From contig ADNK01002337.1 of NCBI GenBank assembly GCA_000320545.1, forward strand, positions 1 through 33,312: a stretch of 33,312 nt of DNA, written 5' to 3'. Positions 9,928-20,123 of the stretch are shown piece by piece. The notes under the pieces were generated by a model that saw only the letters and a program-made list of their open reading frames with translations, made no database searches and was not told the origin of the DNA. Each line of letters begins with the position of its first letter. Position 1 is the first letter of the stretch. This stretch comes from Bigelowiella natans CCMP2755 (taxonomy: Eukaryota; Cercozoa; Chlorarachniophyceae). The position numbers were made by a program, and so were the translations under genes.

Positions 9928-11024
9928 TATGTGTGTGTGTAGTGGGAAGATTGCTGTGAGGGCGTTTTTCATTGTTCACCCATGCAAAGGCATAGGCTTT
10001 CGAGTGTATTTCATGTTTCGGACGCCCAACTTTACTATTATGATTACATCACTGACCGCGACTAGTTTCACGCTCATGGCGTATGGAGGGCCGCCTTGTT
10101 TGTCCACGATGGGAAAGATTAGCGTTACGAGCCGTCCGGTCCGTTCCTTTACTAATGTAGCCATCTGCTTCGCCCAATTCTCTCGGAGCTCTGGAGGCAG
10201 GGCGCAGAGAAACGTGTAATCAAAGACAACGTCGAACTTCGAATCCGGCTTGAACTTGAAGAAGTCGGCACAGATGTAGTCAACCTAATCCCGCCCGGGA
10301 GGGGGAAAATATTTAGGTAACAAGCAAGCATAGCTTCACAAACTCACGCCTTGCGGCGACGATGAGAAAAGTGGAACTCCACCGACATTCTTAGCATCAA
10401 TCTTCTGCTCATCGCGGTAGCTCTTTGCTGCATCTACGGCGCGCTCAACAATGTCCAATCCTGTCACTTTACGCTTGCCGTCCTCGCTCAGAGCAATGCA
10501 GTCGTAGCCCCGGCCGCAACCTGGCACGAATCCGGTTCCTGATTTTATTCAGGGACCCACTCGGTGATGACTTCGTTTTTCATACGAGGGAGGACTTGAT
10601 GTTGGACACATACCAGCTGGAAGAGATGATCTGATGCGAACCAGGGGTGGGGAGGCGTGGCCGAGGTCAAAAAAGTCGCCCTTTTTTACGCCCTTTCCCC
10701 AGAAGTTATCGTTCCAGAATTTTTGCTGTTGAAATTATATGATCTAATTGACTATGTAGCTCTGTGGTGGTGCGTCTAAGTGGGCCACGTGAGGACCTGC
10801 TCAAGCTGATTCGAGGCGGAGTTGGTAGACATGGACACGAGTTGCTGTCCGAGCCTTGTACTTCCGTAGTGTGAAGGAGGTAACAGAAGGAAGGTTAGGG
10901 GAGCGAAGAACTGAAGCGAGCGCGTGCTTGAGAGTCTTCCAAGTCTTTTGCTGATCGTAGTCGTAGTCGCTGCGGTCGTTCTTAATCTGGGGAGGGCTGG
11001 CCGAACGCGTGAGCTGAACGCCAT
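9716..11024 (-). CDS. TPMT/HOL-type thiol/halide S-adenosylmethionine methyltransferase (5 exons, 300 aa)
   Basis: Enzymes of this class move a methyl group from S-adenosylmethionine to thiocyanate, bisulfide, halide ions or thiols, giving volatile methyl compounds. Exons 11024-10797, 10725-10614, 10538-10348, 10284-10057 and 9859-9716 join in phase. Visible family blocks are KFWNDNFWGKG...FFDLGHASPPL (about 78-104), FVPGCGRGYDCIAL (SAM motif I, 117-130), TGLDIVERAV, VDYICADFF, FDVVFDYTFLCALPP (195-208) and FPIVDKQGGPPYAMSV (234-249). The first 76 residues are Ser/Thr/Arg-rich with a hydrophobic stretch (FFAPLTFLLLP), like an organelle or secretory presequence; a start at M65 (10832) is the alternative. 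The last 30 residues are unusually Cys/Thr-rich. The first donor (GTCCTC at 10796) is weak, so that junction is least sure. Confidence 0.87.
9887..9919. repeat. (TA)n microsatellite, intronic
   Basis: A TA run in the last intron of the methyltransferase gene, followed by a short (TG)n. Confidence 0.9.
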
Positions 11025-11482
11025 AGAATTGTGCGTTCCTGGCGACAGGGTCAATTCGACTTATTATCGCATGAATTCCATGCGATCGACATCCTAAACA
11101 CCATGTCGTAGGGAAGAAAAAGACCCGCTTAGTTCGGAACCTAGGAAGGCCGCATGCAACATTGGAAAAAAGACGAGAATCGCCTCGATTTGTCTGGGGC
11201 ATTTTGATGATCAAAAGAGAGGAAATATCCCGGATTTATCTTTCGACAGGATCAGGGCCTTTTTTCGGAACGACAGCGTAGTATACAGAGTGACAAGGGA
11301 GTTTCGCTGGAACGACAGCGAATAATCCTTCTGATTTCTTCGGAGCCGAGATCTCATGGCCAACAACAACACAGAGGAAAAATAAATGGTTAGATTGCTC
11401 ACAACTCGAAAGTACACATTACCAACCCGCCATACCGATCATACCCAACCCGCCGTACCGATCAGCCATCTACTCTCCATTC

Positions 11483-12541
11483 ATGAGAAATTCTAAGAAA
11501 GAAACCTCGTCACCGTGCGTCGTCACCCTACTCACGCTCACTCTGGGCGTCTTTTGTGGGTTGCTTGTAGCAGTCGTAGCTGCGAGCGAAACAGACACTC
11601 CGCCGGACACTGTATCATCTTCCTGGTTCACGCTCCATAAGAGCGACAGTCTTTCCTATTGGTCTGTCCTTCGAGAACGTATTGTAAAGTTCTTGAGCGT
11701 TACCACGATCGCGTTGGTCTCAGATATGAGACTTCGTGCTCGCAGCCTCTTCACGTTGGTTGCTGATGTGAAAGGTTATGCTGAGCGCCTTTTCTACAAA
11801 CTCCCAGCTTTGATGCAGTCTATGTTAGATCTTACACAGCACGTAATCACCTTATTCCCCGATGTAAGAAGTTGTGTGCAGCTTCTGTTCTCCAAAACCG
11901 AGCATCTCCTTGGATCCGTTATCTCCTCCGTAAGGGGTCATACGCAATATTTCTTCGCAATGGCATTTGAAGTAATCAGGATCCTGAGAGATCATGGCCA
12001 GGTTTTCGTATCAAATGCCATCGAGGCAGCCCAGGATTGTCCTCCTTTCGTTGGAGTATGCATTCTTGGAGTTTTGATCGGGCTTATCTTCATGTGGATT
12101 GAAGGTAACAAACCGAGACTGCCGACAGAATACAGAAAACCTATGGAGCATGAAACCGATGAAAAAGTGCATGAAATGCTCTTTGGAAAAGCCAGGACGA
12201 AGACCAAAGCAAGAGCAGAGACAAAAGGGAACAAATCCGCGCTCTCAGGAAACAGTCCCGCCAAACGTGCACAATCCAAAAGATGGGAGCACAAGGACAC
12301 CAAGCACACCAAAAGAAATAAGAAATATGGAAGTTGGAAGCTTTTTCAGAAGGAATTCACCGAATTGAGACTTCCAAAAAATCAAATGAGCAGAATCCAT
12401 GACATCGTGACGAAATTTGATCCCAGCAAGTGTGCGAATGGTTCGAATCCCTGGAATCAGTTCCAACGAAGACTAAAAGGCCATGGGCTGGCCATTCAAG
12501 AGAGGGCACAGCTATACAAGTTTTCCAAACGCGAAAGATAA
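11483..12541 (+). CDS. Single-exon membrane protein with basic C-terminal module, unknown function (352 aa)
   Basis: I do not recognise this gene by name. It begins with a hydrophobic stretch (residues about 12-34, signal peptide or anchor). A mostly helical region of about 150 residues follows, then a clear membrane segment (about 189-206, VGVCILGVLIGLIFMW), a Lys/Arg-rich region (about 235-285) and a compact C-terminal module (about 286-352) containing NPWNQFQRRLKGHGLAIQER. The 352-codon frame is uninterrupted and intron-free, unlike every neighbour. An AATAAA lies at 12748. Its 5' flank, signal region and C-terminal module recur in the deleted copy at 8704-9052, so it belongs to at least a two-member local family. 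A laterally acquired or mobile-element-borne gene is possible. Start chosen at the first in-frame ATG. Confidence 0.6.
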   Translation: MRNSKKETSSPCVVTLLTLTLGVFCGLLVAVVAASETDTPPDTVSSSWFTLHKSDSLSYWSVLRERIVKFLSVTTIALVSDMRLRARSLFTLVADVKGYAERLFYKLPALMQSMLDLTQHVITLFPDVRSCVQLLFSKTEHLLGSVISSVRGHTQYFFAMAFEVIRILRDHGQVFVSNAIEAAQDCPPFVGVCILGVLIGLIFMWIEGNKPRLPTEYRKPMEHETDEKVHEMLFGKARTKTKARAETKGNKSALSGNSPAKRAQSKRWEHKDTKHTKRNKKYGSWKLFQKEFTELRLPKNQMSRIHDIVTKFDPSKCANGSNPWNQFQRRLKGHGLAIQERAQLYKFSKRER

Positions 12542-13388
12542 ATGAGATAACAGCTAGATTCAAATCGTGAATACGATCCGCAGTCAGGAGGCCTTATTTG
12601 CAGTATGACTTTTCCACATTTTTAGCGGCATAAAGCCAGGGAAGCAACAATGACGACGACGCTTGATGAAGTTGAGGCCATGGGCACGAATTAGAACCTA
12701 AGCATGGCAGCAGATGGAAACCAGTGATTATGTGAGAGTAATGAGAGAATAAAAAGAAGAAAATTTAATTAGTGCATGCGATGATGTCTAACATTAAGAG
12801 GAAAAAAAATATTGTTTTAAATTCGACGTACATGCATGCATGCAAAATACGACATGAGGTGTCTCTCTGCACGCACACAGCAGATCGACGTGGAAATGGG
12901 CCTGCACTAGCACACGCATATTGCATAGGCTGCTATAGCCTAAAGTAGCTAGCTATCATGCATATCTAGATATGTGTAGATTCATCACACAACGACGAGG
13001 CTCTGATGAAAACCTTAAAAAAGGCTGGAATTATACAGGTAAAGAGAAGTCACGCCTGCTAGCCTGATCACAACAGATTGTGCTTTCATTCGCGCATGTG
13101 GTCCGCATGTCATTCATGCTGGATGGCGCTTGCGCATCGGTCGTCATCGCTGCCATCGCTGCCATATCCTCATCATTGGTTCAAGCCCACATGTTTCAGG
13201 TATGCGAAAGCAATGGCTATCTTTTAACTGTATCTATATTAGTCTCTATATGTGCGGCCTTCCTCGCTGTCGATGCGGTCTGTGATAAACATTTGCCGCT
13301 GCAGCGCGTGCGAGCAAAGGATGCTATGTGGAATGGGCTTCAATTGCGTATCGTCGGCGTCGGTGCCTTGGATCTCTTATTCTCATCC
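12542..13388. other. Intergenic region between convergent genes
   Basis: It holds the AATAAA at 12748, a CATGCATGCATGCA run near 12832, CTAGCTAGCTA and ATATCTAGATAT words near 12947-12975, and no supportable gene. An open frame on the + strand from 13080 overlaps the last exon of the gene on the opposite strand and is treated as a shadow. Confidence 0.55.
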
Positions 13389-14152
13389 TTATTCAACATC
13401 ATTGAGCTTTTCCTCGAGTCCGTACATCTTGGCCTCGTTGTTGAATTCGGTCGCTATAACCTCGCGCAGCTTCAGCATCTGGTCGCCCCGGCCGATCCAT
13501 GATGAGAAACAAACACACACACAGAAACACACACACACACGCACGCACACACACACACACACACACACACGCAAGAATCACCCGAAGACCATCCCAGCGT
13601 ATTAGTTAGTGCGTGCAGTTCTATGCAATAAGATGTATATATCGAAGAAGAGTGCAATGCGACGTGTTTCTGTGTGTGTGTGTGTGTTTGTTTTCTATGA
13701 CATCATGACGCACCTCTGTGGTGATGTGGTACAACGCCATTGAGACGAAGATCTCCTTTCTGACGTCGTTGTCGGCCACTTGCTCCATCCGCTCTGCCAA
13801 CTCGGCTTCGCGCTTGTCCTTGGAGTTCTTCTAAACACGCACAATCCGGGATGTTAGCGATACAGCGAGAGATAAAAATGTTCACCATTTCGACCTATGG
13901 TGCTGAAAGAAACTACTAATTAATCGTATGATTGCCGCCGCCGCCGCTGTCGTCGTCTCCCCCCCCTCCCCCCCCCCTCTCTTTCTTACGGAGTGTCTGG
14001 GAAAGTCCAAGCCCTTCTCATCACCACCATCAATCTCTCCGACGTTCCGCTTTATCCCTTCTTCTATGCGTCTGTTGGCTCTGAACCGCGTCAACGGGCC
14101 CATGATTTTCCTGGAATGTATATGAATATAAATAAATATATACATCTATACA

Positions 14153-14191
<39 letters not shown>

Positions 14192-15281
14192 CAGCCAGCA
14201 ACAAAGGAAACGAGAGGCGGCGAGGAAAGAGGATTAGGTAGGGTAAAAAAGGGAAACTCAGTCACACACACACACACACACACACACAGAGAGAGAGAGT
14301 TGGATAGAGAAGGGGGGGGGGGGGTCGATTATACATATCATCATATCGGTGATCATCGCACACTTACTCGCGATATTCCTCGTCGAAACTGTTGGACTGA
14401 TAGTAGCCAAATATGTGTTTGATCTGCCATCCGAACTTCTTCGTCCCGCCGAACGTCACGGCGTACAACAGAGGGTCCTCGATTTCCTGGAGCATTTACA
14501 GAAGGAAGGGGGGGGGGGGGGGGGGGGGATATTACAATTCGGTATATTCGGTATTCAGTTATTATTGATAGGAACATGGGAGCAACCGGTTATGGTGAAA
14601 GGCTAATTAATGCACTCCTTGTCCATGCAATCACCTGCGGCGGGCAGTTCGTGATAGCTTGCAGGAATTGCTCCGTCGTTTTGTCTCGGCGCAGGCTGGC
14701 CTCCGCGCGGCTTTGCCAAAAGAGCCTCATGGTGATGAATCGAATCACGATCGATACCAACCACACGAGCACGCACCAGCTCCCGATGAGGGCGAGGAGG
14801 GACAGCAGTGATTGCTCGTCAACGGTGAAGTCCTGCTGCACCTGAGTCAATCAAGGGGGGAGGGTTCAAGACTCATTAGCAAAAACCGAATGGCCTGTCT
14901 CTTTTCCCCCTTCTTCTTCTTCTTCCTCTTCTTCTTCTTCTTCTCTGTTCACAGCGCAGTAGTGTCCATGATTGCGCGATCTTCGGTACGTGCGAGGTGT
15001 TTGCTTCGGCGGCAAGCGGCGTCTCCGCCCCCCGGCCGACACGTGAGAGCGTGCCTCGGAAGGAGGGAGGAAGAGGCGCGAATACACACATGCATGCATT
15101 ATGCTTGCGCGTGCGGGCGTTTGTGAAGGCGGACCGGATTGAGGCCGAACTGGTAGAAGCCGTATACTGACGACTGATTGAGATTGATTGTGGACTCGAA
15201 GGTCGAGCCCCCTGACCCGAAGATGTAGGCGTCTGATGATGTCTGCGTTATTCTTCGGTCTTCCAGGACGGCCGCGTATCT

Positions 15282-15320
<39 letters not shown>

Positions 15321-15323
15321 ATC

Positions 15324-15369
<46 letters not shown>

Positions 15370-15591
15370 CTAGAAAAATTGCAAGCACTGACCCGCTCCC
15401 TTTGATTGAGCTGATGCTGATGAAGTAATCCTTGGTAAGGGGCTGGACGAAATAAGGTTCGAACATGTAGTCAATGAGCTGGATCACGCTTGTGTCCTAG
15501 GTATCAGAGGAAAAAGAGAAGTCGCAGGAGAATAAGTCGTCATTATTTACAAGCGCATTTACTGTTAATTGCACTTTTTCGATAAAGAAAT

Positions 15592-15634
<43 letters not shown>

Positions 15635-16880
15635 ACTCTCTCACACACACACACAAAACACACTTATGTCCGCGCGCTCACGCACATATCAAATATACGA
15701 TACAAATATGCCTATTCACGCGCCTGCGCGTGTGTTTGTATCGTGGCAATGTGAAAGAAAGAGAAAGGAGAAAAACTGGTGAATCATCATCATTTTGTGT
15801 AATTTTATAAGATCCGTGCGGATTGTGGATATGATGATTGCACAACAATATTATTAAGCAGCAAGACGATCTAATGTAACCATGAGGTCGCGGAACTGCG
15901 AATATGCATCCTTCAAAAAGGACTCCTCGATATTGGTAGGCAGGTAATTTTTCGTTCGCACTTGAACGATGGCGCCATCGAGCTGAGTGGGAGACAATTC
16001 TACGTTTCAGTGTTTGCTTGCACATAATAATTTTTATGTAAATTTGTGTGTGTGTTTGTGTGTGCGATGTATATACACTAATCTACACTAAATTCGCAAA
16101 ATGGAGGATGCAAAACGCGCAAATATTATATGCAAATATTAAGTCCCCCCCTCCCCCGCCGCCGTTCTGCTGCTGCTAGCGGTATCGACACATCCATCCA
16201 TCTACCTCTGCACGGACGCTCGCGTCGCTATATGCGCAGTTGCTGGTCGTCGTGAAGGTTCCAGTCGAATTCAGAAGCGGGATATCGTCACTCGCGCAGT
16301 GTCCGATGATGAACCCCACGACCGTGTAGGACGGGGAGTAGAGCTGATTGCGGATCTTTGGCGCGCTGGTTGGGCAGATGCCATTATTACAGACTTCCCA
16401 GTCGAGGCTCTCGCATGATGGCTGCTCCTCGTTCGCGATGGTACACTTCACCCATTGCACTTTCACCTTGCTCGTCCATGCCAGGTCGGACTGGAAGAGC
16501 CCAGTGGAGATGGTGCTGAGGGTGCTGTCCTCGGTGGAGTTGACTGGGAAGATCTGCACGCCCATTGAACTCTGCAGGGTGAACTCCTCATCGGTTGGTA
16601 TAGGTCCGGGATAGTTGACCGAGGTGACACTCTCGGACTCCAGAAACAGGAAGTATATTAGGCCGGCGTATACCATGGTGGCGAAGATCACGAGGAGCAC
16701 GTAAATAGTGCCCGGGAAGCATCTCTTGTACTCTGGGTAGTAGTGTTCATACGTCTCAAATGGCGCCTTGGCCGTCAGGTCGAATAGCTTCGTTCCCGAG
16801 TTGACCTGGTCCCATATGAAGTTGGTGGTACTTCTGCCGCGAACCTCGCAGCACCCATCGTCCAAATCAGGCAGCGGCAT
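13389..16880 (-). CDS. Two-pass membrane protein with large ectodomain, unknown function (9 exons, 559 aa)
   Basis: Exons 16880-16206, 15982-15881, 15496-15393, 15279-15135, 14841-14635, 14486-14368, 14110-13990, 13830-13714 and 13478-13389 join in phase. An in-frame TAA lies just upstream of the ATG, fixing the start. Residues 1-55 are predicted cytosolic. TM1 is about 56-79 (GTIYVLLVIFATMVYAGLIY). An ectodomain of about 270 residues follows, with several cysteines and Asn-X-Ser/Thr sites (NSTEDS, NSTGTF, NQSS). TM2 is about 353-378 (SLLALIGSWCVLVWLVSIVI). The roughly 180-residue charged C-terminal tail ends in a likely helix (MLKLREVIATEF). The topology resembles P2X or ENaC-type channel subunits, but I see none of their signature motifs, so I assign no function. 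Introns carry microsatellites; the three donors at 15880, 15392 and 15134 are GTT/GTC types. Confidence 0.8.
13511..13573. repeat. (CA)n microsatellite, intronic
   Basis: A roughly 60-base CA run with a few CG interruptions, in the last intron of the two-pass membrane protein gene. Confidence 0.9.
14154..14188. repeat. (TA)n microsatellite, intronic
   Basis: A TA run in the intron between exons 14486-14368 and 14110-13990. A (CA)n(GA)n run follows at about 14262-14299. Confidence 0.9.
15283..15368. repeat. (CA)n(TA)n(TG)n compound microsatellite, intronic
   Basis: A compound dinucleotide run of about 85 bases fills nearly all of the intron between exons 15496-15393 and 15279-15135. Confidence 0.95.
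15595..15656. repeat. (CT)n(CA)n microsatellite, intronic
   Basis: A compound dinucleotide run in the intron between exons 15982-15881 and 15496-15393. Confidence 0.9.
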
Positions 16881-18472
16881 CCCAATCTTTTAGAGCCGCG
16901 GGAAGATTAGGATCTGTAGGAAAGAAAGAGATTGTATTAATCGTGGGGTAGAATATCTATAGCAGGGCAATAATTCTACTGTTTCTCTCTCTGCAAAGCA
17001 ACGATGTGCATGGGTATGATCAAAGCTTCTTAGGCAATCTTAGTATTTTGTCGGTTCTGTCAAATGTAATCTTGAGCTTCACACATCCTCACCAGCCATA
17101 AAATTCCATGCAAAGTAAAGTTGATACCTCTCTCTGGATCTTATGAGGCTTCCTTGTGGATATCCCCCTCTCGTTCGCCCTGTCTGGGATTGCGCAGAGT
17201 TGTTTCGCCGGATAGCACTGATGACAGTGGCGAGAGGAGGATCTTCACCAGGACCAAATTTTCGCAATGTGCGTGAAGTGATGTGAATTCTTAGTTGCGA
17301 CAACATAAATTCCTCGTCGCAATGGCATTATCTTTCGGTTTCACCCCAGCACGTTGCCCGAAGATCTCGATGAACATGTGAGAGCTTGGCAAACGATCAA
17401 CCGCGAAGAACAACATCAGTGCGACAATGAAAAGGAAATGACGCAAAGGAATTTCATAGGCTCCTACCTTGGGATTTAACGGTGTAACTGGGGGCCCTTT
17501 CTGTGGTTGTGACACGTATTGGGAATTGACTCGCTTTTGAAATTACATGACATTTCTTGTCGTTTTTTTGTTTCTCACTGGTGACTGATCATTTTGGATC
17601 GATGAGGTGAGTCGGAAGGCATGTTCTTCCCTTCACGTGGCTTTTTTGGAGCCTCTGATGGGTTGTCAGCTGTTTTTTGTGTCTCATCACCAACAGGGTG
17701 CTGACAAGTCCTTGCAACGACTGTTGTTGAGGCTCTGCTGTGTTGCATGCAAACGCCTGTCTCCCATGTGGTTCTGGCGCACGTAGATTTGATCACACAA
17801 CGCTTTCTTCATTGTTCATTGTTCATTGTTCAGGCTACCAGGCTTCACTAGTTAGACCTCACTAAAGTTAGTTCGAGGCAATGCGTTTCGCACACTGCAC
17901 ATGTCTTGTTGCATTTTGGAAATGCATTGTAGTTCATCATCATTGTTCTCATTGTTCTCATTGTTCAGGCAATGTCTGTGGGACGGACAGACTGCTAGAC
18001 TGGTTGGTTCTGCCTTGCGCACGTTGTTTTCGCACCTCAATGCTCAGTTCAATGTTCAACATTCGATGTTCTGTGAACATTCACATGCACTGCACCTTGC
18101 CTCACATTTCACTTGAGATCAGTCTTCGTTGATCAAAGATTGGGCGTGCACAATTTCAAAAGCAGGCTGCGCTCGATCGCATCTCCAAGCTAGTCTCATC
18201 GATCACAATCACCCTCGTCGCCACGTGGACTGGCTCGGGGTTGTGGAGTCAACTTTTCCGCGTTCATTCGATCAACAAAGCGAGTGTGAAAGTGTGCAAA
18301 ATCAAAAATTGAACTTTGTGGCTTTGCTGTGCACATGCTAGCATGTGTTGGTCATCTTGAATGTGACGCATGTCGCATGCTAGCATGTCTAGATGTCAAA
18401 ATGTGCCACAAAGGGGATCATTGAAAATGCCGTTCGAAGCAACGAACAAAATTACACATTTTAGTAATGTTA
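16881..18472. other. Intergenic region with short tandem words and CATGCTAGCATG palindromes
   Basis: No gene is supported. The region directly upstream of 16880 should contain the promoter and 5' leader of the two-pass protein gene. Local structure includes tandem CATTGTTCA/CATTGTTCT words at about 17813-17832 and 17941-17969, and two copies of CATGCTAGCATG at about 18334 and 18376, the second followed by TCTAGA. Confidence 0.6.
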
Positions 18473-19901
18473 CTAATTGCTAATCGGGGAGTAATAATAC
18501 ATGAAGTACAAATTTACAGCTACTCCGAACCACATTTCACCATCTGCTTCTAGCATGTATTCTTCGGCTTCATCCCTCCATTGTTCTGAAAATGAGGCTT
18601 TGCGCCCAAATTCCAACGTAAATAAATAAATAAATAGGACCGTGAGACCTGGAACAAGAACTACACCAGTCCAAAATTGATAACTTAGATTACTGATCAC
18701 AGTGTCTTGTTCTTCAGCCATTTGCTTGCGCCGCAATACTACCGATTGAGAGCGCTGTGATTTAGTAGACATAGACCCTGGCGCTGTTCCTGCTGCTGGA
18801 TCATGCATCACATCCATGTGTATTTCTTCGGGCTTGTTCATTTTCAACGCACGTCCGTTCTTACCACCAACCAAGTTTGATGATAAGACAGCAGAATCAG
18901 TCATTTCGTCGATGTCCTCTTTCCTCGTCCCTTTCTTCGTTTGCACAGTCATAGGGTTTTCCGGGATTTTACTTTTCTGATCCTTGTCACCAATTGTAGG
19001 CATTGACAGATCTGAATCTCGCTTTGCAATAAGCAGTTCTCGTAGTCTCCACATCGAATATACGTAGACCCCTCCGGCTCCCAAAATAAAAACACTAATG
19101 GCAATTAGTTTGACTGCATTATATCTGAAGTCATCAGTAGCCAAAGTGCCCACCATGGAAATCATCATTAAAGTTATGACGATGACAAGATCTGAGAATG
19201 TAAGATTCACACCATTTAGACATTTAGACATCACAGCAAGATCGACATTTTCTCACCGCTTGTTATTAACGAAGTTGCATATTTCGGTGTCTTCGTCGCC
19301 AAACCAGACGCCAAATATGCGGCCGTACCCAATAGGTAAGAATAGTACTAAAAATACCTAGACATCACTTTGGATACTCAAAAGGATTGCATTATAATTT
19401 ACCGATTCCAACGCACAAATGTTAACCTAACACATAAACTATATTTTAATTTTTCGAAGATATATGGAAAAGAGAATTCTTGTTTTCTTACTATTGCGAT
19501 TGAGTTGAAAACAACGTATGCTTCCCTGCACAGGAAAAATTGGTGACTCATGAGAATGTATATGCAGATTCTAACAGCTAAGATACCATCCGAAAGCTGC
19601 TGGTTCATGAGCTCCGATGAAGTAAACTCCCAATATTAGTGCATTAAATGTGGCCAAACTAATATCGAAATATGCGATTGAGTTATTTGAAGTTATGGAA
19701 GCATGAAAGCAGGGGTCAAACATTCAACGGGTACATAGCGTCCCATGGGATGATGCTTAGCAAATATGCTGACCCTTGTATTGGAACTGATTCCTGCGGC
19801 AGTGGTAATCGCAAGTTTCGTATCCCCCAGATGACCTGCAGGGCGCACACGGCCGTCTTGATCGAGTCGCTCACTATCCAGCTGGGGTCGGCAGACATGA
19901 T
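18473..19901 (-). CDS. Polytopic membrane protein, unknown function (5 exons, about 360 aa)
   Basis: Exons 19901-19735, 19658-19587, 19525-19492, 19347-19257 and 19191-18473 join in phase. At least six hydrophobic segments are visible: AYLLSIIPWDAILATFNALILGVYFIG, YVVFNSIAIYYSYLLGTAAYLA, DLVIVITLMMISMVGTLA (about 122-139), AVKLIAISVFILGAGGVYVY, FWTGVVLVPGLTVLFIYLF and a terminal MWFGVAVNLYFMYYY. Between the fourth and fifth lies a polar loop of about 115 residues rich in Lys, Ser and Asp, probably cytosolic. I compared it with microbial rhodopsins and found no retinal-binding lysine motif, so no function is given. The frame stays open upstream to about 20075, so the start may be earlier than the M chosen (MSADPSWIV). 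The gene is divergent from the PH-PX-C2 gene. Confidence 0.7.
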
Positions 19902-20123
19902 TTGTGCAGGAGGAAGCTGCCAAGGAAGCAGAGAAAGATGTATCTTGGGCTTCCTACCCCCCCTTGCGACAATACGGCGAACATTGTCGCAGGCTTGCGA
20001 ATCGGACGTTATCTCAGCACCAAGGGACTTGAACGTAAAACGGGTGATTTTCAAGTGCGTCGTGGAAGACATCATGTCGCTTAGGGAAAATCTAGATAAT
20101 TGAACTCATTACCATCCCGTGCA
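19902..20123. promoter_or_regulatory. Short divergent intergenic region, candidate shared promoter
   Basis: Only about 220 bases, or about 50 if the upstream start near 20075 is used, separate the start codons of two head-to-head genes. Both promoters and 5' leaders must fit here or overlap the neighbour. No TATA box or other named element was identified. Confidence 0.4.

Noticed and set aside
13080-13502. Open + strand frame with hydrophobic stretches
   Set aside because: It overlaps the last exon of the two-pass protein gene, which is supported by phase and a stop codon. It has no recognisable domain.
13389-16880. P2X receptor assignment
   Set aside because: Only the topology and ectodomain size fit; the conserved N-terminal Thr-Lys motif and the family's cysteine pattern are not visible.
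18473-19901. Microbial rhodopsin assignment
   Set aside because: The number and spacing of helices are suggestive, but no retinal-binding lysine motif is present in the last segment.
19672-20103. 143-codon + strand frame
   Set aside because: It is antisense to the first exon of the polytopic protein gene, where splice sites and hydrophobicity support the - strand.
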